Shown piece by piece: positions 6,365 to 9,528 of a stretch of 9,528 bases of DNA; positions within the stretch are counted from its first letter, which is position 1; every line of letters starts with the position of its first letter. A model generated the notes under the pieces. The model worked only from the letters and a program-made list of their open reading frames with translations. It did not search any database and had not been told where the DNA came from. The position numbers were made by a program, and so were the translations under genes. The DNA comes from Nitriliruptoraceae bacterium (GTDB lineage: Bacteria > Actinomycetota > Nitriliruptoria > Nitriliruptorales > Nitriliruptoraceae): the NCBI GenBank assembly GCA_007123425.1, contig SKLC01000376.1, positions 1-9,528 on the forward strand, in the 5' to 3' direction.

Positions 6365-7243
6365 GTGGCGCGCATCCATGATCTGCTGGCCGGAGGCGTG
6401 ACGACCTCGTTCGAGTTCTTCCCGCCCAAGACCGACGAGGGCGAGGCACGGCTGCGTCAGGCCCTGCGCGAGCTCGAGCCGCTGCACCCCTCCTATGTGT
6501 CGGTGACCTACGGCGCGGGCGGCTCGACCCGTGAGCGCACCCACCGGCTGGTGCTCGACCTGCTCCGCGACACGCCGCTGAACCCGATGGCGCACCTGAC
6601 CTCGGTGTCGCACTCGCGCGACGAGCTCGCCGACCTGCTGGCCCGCTACCGGGACGAGGGCGTGCAGAACATCCTCGCGCTGCGCGGCGACCCGCCCCGC
6701 GACGACGACGCGGGGGGCTTCTGGGAGCTGCCGCTGGCCCTCGATCTCGTGGAGCTGGCCAAGGAGGTCGGCGGGGAGCGCTTCTCGGTGGGGGTGGCCG
6801 CGCACCCCGAGGGCCATCCCCTGGCGCGCTCGCTCGCCGACGACCGCAGGAACCTCGCGGCCAAGCTCGCCATCGCCGACTTCGCCGTGACCCAGTTCTT
6901 CTTCCGCACCGAGGACTACCTGCGGATGATGGACGACCTCGACCGGCTGGGCTGCGACAAGCCGGTGGTGGCCGGGGTGATGCCGGTGACCAACGTGCGG
7001 CAGATCCAGCGCTTCGCCGAGCTGTCCGGCGCGGCGTTCCCCCCGGACCTGGCCGAGCGGCTGCTGGCGGTCGAGGACGACGCCGCCGAGGTGCGCCGCA
7101 TCGGCGTCGAGGTGGCCAGCGAGATGTGCCAGCAGCTGCTGGACGCCGGCGCGCCCGGGCTGCACTTCTACACCCTCAACCGCTCGACGGCGACGCGCGA
7201 GATCCACGCCAACCTCGACCTGCCCCAGGCGGCCACGCCCTGA
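6365..7243 (+). CDS. metF: 5,10-methylenetetrahydrofolate reductase
   Basis: A 292-residue TIM-barrel flavoenzyme that reduces 5,10-methylene-THF to 5-methyl-THF with NAD(P)H, supplying the methyl group for methionine synthesis in the cytosol. Motifs in order: SFEFFPPKT (15-23) with the conserved Glu17, VSVTYGAGGSTRERT, LNPMAHLTSVSHSRDEL, NILALRGDPP (102-111) with Asp109 of the folate/flavin site, VGVAAHPEGHP, AKLAIADFAVTQFFF and PVVAGVMPVTNVRQI, ending GAPGLHFYTLNRS. The length agrees with the family (about 290-300 residues), so the copy is complete. The GTG start has GAGGAA 7 bases upstream and puts the SFEFFPPKT motif at the expected distance from the N-terminus. It follows the acetyltransferase fusion by 67 bases and is convergent with the nucleotide-sugar gene. 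Confidence 0.95.
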   Translation: MARIHDLLAGGVTTSFEFFPPKTDEGEARLRQALRELEPLHPSYVSVTYGAGGSTRERTHRLVLDLLRDTPLNPMAHLTSVSHSRDELADLLARYRDEGVQNILALRGDPPRDDDAGGFWELPLALDLVELAKEVGGERFSVGVAAHPEGHPLARSLADDRRNLAAKLAIADFAVTQFFFRTEDYLRMMDDLDRLGCDKPVVAGVMPVTNVRQIQRFAELSGAAFPPDLAERLLAVEDDAAEVRRIGVEVASEMCQQLLDAGAPGLHFYTLNRSTATREIHANLDLPQAATP

Positions 7244-7262
7244 CGCTGCGGCGGCCCGGGGT

Positions 7263-7302
7263 GGGCCGGCCAGGCGCGGTCGGCTCCGGCCGCCACCGGC
7301 CC
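7263..7302. terminator. Possible bidirectional terminator between metF and the nucleotide-sugar gene
   Basis: GGGCCGG (7263-7269) pairs with CCGGCCC (7296-7302), enclosing 26 bases that hold a smaller CGGC/GCCG stem. The position in the 63-base gap between two convergent stops fits a terminator. There is no T-tract, and chance pairing is easy at this G+C. Confidence 0.3.
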
Positions 7303-7306
7303 GGGC

Positions 7307-8260
7307 TCACATCCGGCCGCGGAACCACGCGATGGTGCGGCGCAGGCCCTCCTGCAGGGTGGTGCCGGGCTCCCAGCCGAGCTCACGCCGGGCCACGCGC
7401 AGCTCGGGACGTCGCAGCGAGGGGTCGCCGGCGGGGCGCGGGACGTGGGCCAGCGGCGAGCCGGAGCCGGTGAGCTCCACGATCCGGCGCGCCAGCTGGC
7501 CCACCGAGACCTCCTCGTCGCTGCCCAGGTTGACCGGGTCCGTGTAGCCCGAGACCAGCAGCCGCATGGTCCCCTCGACGAGATCGTCGACGTAGCACAG
7601 CGACCGCGTCTGCGCGCCGTCCCCGTGGACGGTCACCGGCTCGCCCCGCAGCGCCTGGCCGATGAAGGTCGGCACCGCGCGGCCGTCCTCGATGCGCATG
7701 CGCTCGCCGTAGACGTTGAAGATCCGGGCGATGCGGACGTCGACACCGTGGGTGCGGTGGTAGGCGTGGGTCAGCGCCTCCGCGAAGCGCTTGGCCTCGT
7801 CGTAGACGCCCCGGGGACCCACGGGATCGACGTTGCCGTGGTAGGTCTCGGGCTGAGGGTGGACGCGGGGGTCGCCGTACACCTCCGACGTCGAGGCCAG
7901 CAGGAAGGTGGCGTCGTGGGCGCGGGCCATCCCGAGCGCCTTGTGGGTCCCCAGCGCGCCGACCTTGAGGGTCTGGATGGGGTACTCGAGGTAGTCGGTG
8001 GGCGACGCGGGCGAGGCGAAGTGCAGGATCGCATCGGGCCTCGTTGGCACGTGCAGGTAGTCGGTGACGTCGTACTTGACCAGCCGGAACCCCGGCTCGC
8101 CCACGAGGTGCTCGACGTTGCTGGCGCGGCCGGTGATGAGGTTGTCGATGCAGGTGACCCCGGCGCCCTCCTCGACCAGACGGGTGCACAGGTGCGACCC
8201 GAGGAAGCCCGCGCCGCCGGTGACCACGACATGGGCGCCGTCGACGCGCTCGATGGTCAC
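7307..8260 (-). CDS. UDP-glucuronate decarboxylase (UDP-xylose synthase) family, extended SDR
   Basis: A 317-residue extended short-chain dehydrogenase/reductase. The NAD-binding TGGAGFLGS (Gly15, Gly18, Gly21) comes first, then the CIDNLITG acidic turn (Asp39), FASPASPTDYLEYPIQTLKV, LASTSEVYGDPRVHPQPETY with Thr124-Ser125-Glu126, and the catalytic Tyr153-x3-Lys157 in GVYDEAKRFAEALTHAY. RIFNVYGERM and TVHGDGAQTRSLCYVDDLVEG follow. The ASPASP and SEVYGDP-HPQ stretches are characteristic of UDP-xylose synthases, which convert UDP-glucuronate to UDP-xylose plus CO2 for surface polysaccharides. A dTDP-glucose 4,6-dehydratase-like role is less likely but not excluded. The GTG at 8260 has GGAGG 6 bases upstream and sits just before the Rossmann strand; the frame extending further upstream is intergenic. 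It is divergent from an ECF sigma gene and has an ECF-type promoter match upstream. Confidence 0.87.
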   Translation of the reverse strand: MTIERVDGAHVVVTGGAGFLGSHLCTRLVEEGAGVTCIDNLITGRASNVEHLVGEPGFRLVKYDVTDYLHVPTRPDAILHFASPASPTDYLEYPIQTLKVGALGTHKALGMARAHDATFLLASTSEVYGDPRVHPQPETYHGNVDPVGPRGVYDEAKRFAEALTHAYHRTHGVDVRIARIFNVYGERMRIEDGRAVPTFIGQALRGEPVTVHGDGAQTRSLCYVDDLVEGTMRLLVSGYTDPVNLGSDEEVSVGQLARRIVELTGSGSPLAHVPRPAGDPSLRRPELRVARRELGWEPGTTLQEGLRRTIAWFRGRM

Positions 8261-8337
8261 CTTCTCCCTCCCTGCTCGCCGGCAGCGGAGCGTGCGGCGG
8301 GACATGCTCCCGGGCGGCCCCGCCCGAGCCAGGCTGC

Positions 8338-8363
8338 AACGTACGCCCTCGGCAGCGAGTTCC
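8338..8363 (-). promoter_or_regulatory. ECF-type promoter match for the UDP-xylose gene
   Basis: On the minus strand GGAACT (8363-8358) is followed after exactly 16 bases by CGTT (8341-8338). This matches the GGAAC / CGT(T) layout of many ECF-sigma promoters. The predicted start point is near 8330, about 70 bases before the GTG at 8260. TACGTT (8343-8338) could alternatively serve as a housekeeping -10. Confidence 0.5.
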
Positions 8364-8415
8364 CGTTCCCGCTGCCCGAACGTCGCTGCTGCCCACCGTG
8401 GCGGCGAGACGAGGC

Positions 8416-8421
8416 ACACTA
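8416..8421 (-). promoter_or_regulatory. Candidate minus-strand -10 box TAGTGT
   Basis: TAGTGT on the minus strand fits TANNNT and lies 156 bases before the UDP-xylose gene start. Its -35 zone would fall on the 21-bp palindrome. This is a weak call; the ECF-type match nearer the gene is the better promoter candidate. Confidence 0.2.
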
Positions 8422-8434
8422 CCGTTCGGGGTTG

Positions 8435-8455
8435 GCCGCTACGGTCCGTAGCGGC
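8435..8455. repeat. Perfect 21-bp palindrome in the divergent intergenic region
   Basis: The arms GCCGCTACGG (8435-8444) and CCGTAGCGGC (8446-8455) are exact inverted copies around T8445. It contains a plus-strand -10 candidate TACGGT (8440-8445) for the sigma gene, 111 bases before GTG 8557, and falls in the -35 zone of the minus-strand TAGTGT candidate. It looks like a dimeric-repressor operator; with no T-tract and no adjacent gene end it is a poor terminator. The remainder of the 296-base gap (8261-8556) shows no gene. Confidence 0.5.
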
Positions 8456-8556
8456 TGCGGCGCAGGGCCACCGTCGCGGGTGGGCGACGAGGGGGACCAG
8501 GCCCACCCGGGCACCGATGCCTGCCGACAGGCCACTCGAGCGCGACACCGCACCAC

Positions 8557-9135
8557 GTGGGGGCCGGTCACACGACCGAGGAAGGCGGAACCTCGCTGCT
8601 GCAGGAGCCGTTCGACGACGTGCTCGCCGCCGCCCGCCGCGGCGACGATGCCGCATGGGCGCGCCTCTACAGCGACCTGGCGCCGGTCCTGCTGGGCTAC
8701 CTGCGCGGGCGGGGCGCCCCCGACGCCGAGGACCTCGTCGGCGAGGTGTGGGTCCAGGTCGTGCGCCACATCGACGGCTTCGACGGCGACGAGCGCGGCT
8801 TCCGCTCGTGGGTCTTCACGATCGCGCACCGGCGGATGATCGACGTCCGCCGCGCGCATCTGCGCCGACCGGAGGACTTGAGCCCGGCGGAGGACCTCGA
8901 GCCGGCCCTGCCGCCCGCCGAGTCCGAGCCCGAGGCGCTGCGGACCCTGGGCACCCAGGAGGTCATCGAGCTGCTCGAGCACCTCACCGACGATCAGCGG
9001 GAGGTCCTGCTGCTCCGCCTCGTCGGCGGGCTGCGCCTCTCCGAGGTCGCCGAGGTGACGGGCCGGCCGCGGCAGGCGGTCAAGAGCCTGCAGAAGCGCG
9101 GGATCGAGCATCTCCGGCGGCTCGTGCACCCCTAG
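8557..9135 (+). CDS. ECF-type RNA polymerase sigma factor
   Basis: A 192-residue sigma-70 family protein of the extracytoplasmic-function class. Region 2 spans about residues 24-100: AARRGDDAAWARLYSDLAP, DAEDLVGEVWVQVVRHIDGF, and FRSWVFTIAHRRMIDVRR, the -10 recognition helix. An acidic Pro/Glu linker (104-128) follows. Region 4 (about 138-188) has LTDDQREVLLLRLVGGLRLS and the helix-turn-helix SEVAEVTGRPRQAVKSLQKR that reads the -35. Regions 1 and 3 are absent, as in ECF factors. The GTG at 8557 is the first plausible start but has no Shine-Dalgarno. GAGGAAGG (8578-8585) precedes a CTG at 8596, and an ECF-type promoter match inside the ORF would fit a leaderless start at GTG 8620, just before region 2. 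No classical anti-sigma gene is recognised; an unknown gene follows. Confidence 0.9.
   Translation: MGAGHTTEEGGTSLLQEPFDDVLAAARRGDDAAWARLYSDLAPVLLGYLRGRGAPDAEDLVGEVWVQVVRHIDGFDGDERGFRSWVFTIAHRRMIDVRRAHLRRPEDLSPAEDLEPALPPAESEPEALRTLGTQEVIELLEHLTDDQREVLLLRLVGGLRLSEVAEVTGRPRQAVKSLQKRGIEHLRRLVHP
8587..8612 (+). promoter_or_regulatory. ECF-type promoter match inside the 5' end of the sigma ORF
   Basis: GGAACC (8587-8592), 16 bases, then CGTT (8609-8612): the same spacing as the match before the divergent UDP-xylose gene. A start point about 8 bases after CGTT would coincide with the in-frame GTG at 8620, suggesting autoregulated leaderless expression. Because it overlaps coding sequence, chance cannot be excluded. 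Confidence 0.35.
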
Positions 9136-9138
9136 GGC

Positions 9139-9181
9139 GCCCGGGTCCCGCCGGGCCGTGCGGCCACCCGCCACGGCCGCA
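9139..9181 (+). terminator. Two tandem hairpins after the sigma gene
   Basis: GCCCGG/CCGGGC (9139-9144 and 9151-9156, 6-base loop) is followed by TGCGGCC/GGCCGCA (9159-9165 and 9175-9181, 9-base loop). They start 3 bases after the sigma stop codon. No T-tract follows, so these are candidates only. Confidence 0.35.
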
Positions 9182-9227
9182 TGCAGGCCCGATCCGCGGA
9201 ACCCCCACTGCGTGCGCCCAGTGCACG

Positions 9228-9233
9228 TACGGT
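9228..9233 (+). promoter_or_regulatory. Candidate -10 box TACGGT before the last gene
   Basis: TACGGT fits TANNNT. An in-frame GTG lies only 10 bases later at 9244, so a leaderless mRNA beginning near that GTG is possible. Confidence 0.3.
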
Positions 9234-9291
9234 CGTTCGGACGGTGGCCGACCGACCCTTCCTGCGGGAACCCGGCGTTGACGTGGCTGAC

Positions 9292-9528
9292 ATGCGCGAG
9301 CACCCCTCCAACGATCCCCTCGGCGCGCTCCTCGACGATCTCGAGGAGGACGGCCCGCCCGGCCCGGACTTCGATCCCCGGGTCCGCGCCGTGCTGCTCG
9401 CGGTCCACGACCGCCTCCGCGAGCCCCCGGACCCCGTCACCCGGCAGCGGCATCTCGCGCTGCTGCGTGCCGAGCGCCGGCGGGCACGGCGCCGCCGCGG
9501 CATGAGCCACGTCGCGCGGGTCGGTGCC
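9292..9528 (+). CDS. Unrecognised protein downstream of the ECF sigma gene (5' part)
   Basis: An open frame of 79 codons runs off the window end. The visible part is an acidic N-terminus with DPLGALLDDLEEDGPPGP, a helix DPRVRAVLLAVHDRLREPPD, then PVTRQRHLALLRAERRRARR and a run of arginines up to about residue 70. The order acidic helix, HLALLRAE helix, basic cluster resembles the cytoplasmic part of small proteins encoded next to actinobacterial ECF sigma genes, where a membrane helix often follows the basic cluster; the next bases would be needed to see that. A sigma-regulating role is inference from position only. The ATG at 9292 is used; GTG 9283 and GTG 9244 are in frame, and none has a good Shine-Dalgarno. 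A TACGGT box at 9228 would suit a leaderless start at 9244. Confidence 0.6.
   Translation, partial: MREHPSNDPLGALLDDLEEDGPPGPDFDPRVRAVLLAVHDRLREPPDPVTRQRHLALLRAERRRARRRRGMSHVARVGA

Noticed and set aside
2778..6401. Plus-strand open frame of 1207 codons overlapping the acetyltransferase fusion
   Set aside because: The translation is Arg/Pro/Gly/Ala-rich low-complexity sequence without domain motifs. It is a shadow frame of the real genes at this G+C.
8261..8656. Upstream extension of the UDP-xylose synthase frame
   Set aside because: The extension crosses the intergenic region and the divergent sigma gene and adds only Arg/Pro/Ala-rich sequence. GTG 8260 has GGAGG at correct spacing and precedes the Rossmann fold directly.
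9198..9237. GGAACC followed by CGTT upstream of the last gene as a third ECF promoter
   Set aside because: The spacing is 30 bases, far beyond the 16-17 expected.

Overview
The window is very G+C-rich DNA (clearly above 70% by eye, with nearly every third codon position G or C). It carries GTG and TTG starts, the end of a mycothiol-dependent-enzyme family gene, and TANNNT-type -10 boxes. Together these point to a chromosomal segment of a high-GC actinobacterium, possibly a deep-branching one; the genus cannot be read from this. No tRNA, rRNA, insertion sequence, CRISPR array or phage gene was seen.

Layout, left to right. (1) 2-1100, plus strand: the 3' end of a maleylpyruvate-isomerase-family mycothiol-dependent enzyme, then 10 bases later a DsbA-like thioredoxin-fold protein with CPWA in place of CPWC. 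(2) 1197-1684: a 58-residue one-pass membrane protein (TTG start, strong Shine-Dalgarno), convergent with a CsbD-like stress protein. (3) 1923-3218: a flavin reductase family gene, convergent with an acidic NTF2-like protein of unknown role. (4) 3514-6297: a large GNAT / ADP-forming acyl-CoA synthetase fusion (protein acylation and/or acetyl-CoA to acetate plus ATP), followed by metF (one-carbon and methionine metabolism). (5) 7307-8260, minus strand: a UDP-glucuronate decarboxylase (UDP-xylose synthesis), convergent with metF and divergent from an ECF sigma factor at 8557-9135. (6) 9292 to the window end: the start of an unrecognised gene that may work with the sigma factor.

Most genes look like independent housekeeping or stress functions. 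The exception is the right end. The intergenic region between the UDP-xylose gene and the ECF sigma gene holds an ECF-type promoter match, GGAACT-N16-CGTT, pointing at the UDP-xylose gene. A second match with the same spacing, GGAACC-N16-CGTT, lies at the 5' end of the sigma ORF itself. A perfect 21-bp palindrome sits between them. The simplest reading is a small autoregulated envelope-stress circuit in which the sigma factor controls itself and a nucleotide-sugar gene. This is inference from motif matches and has not been tested.
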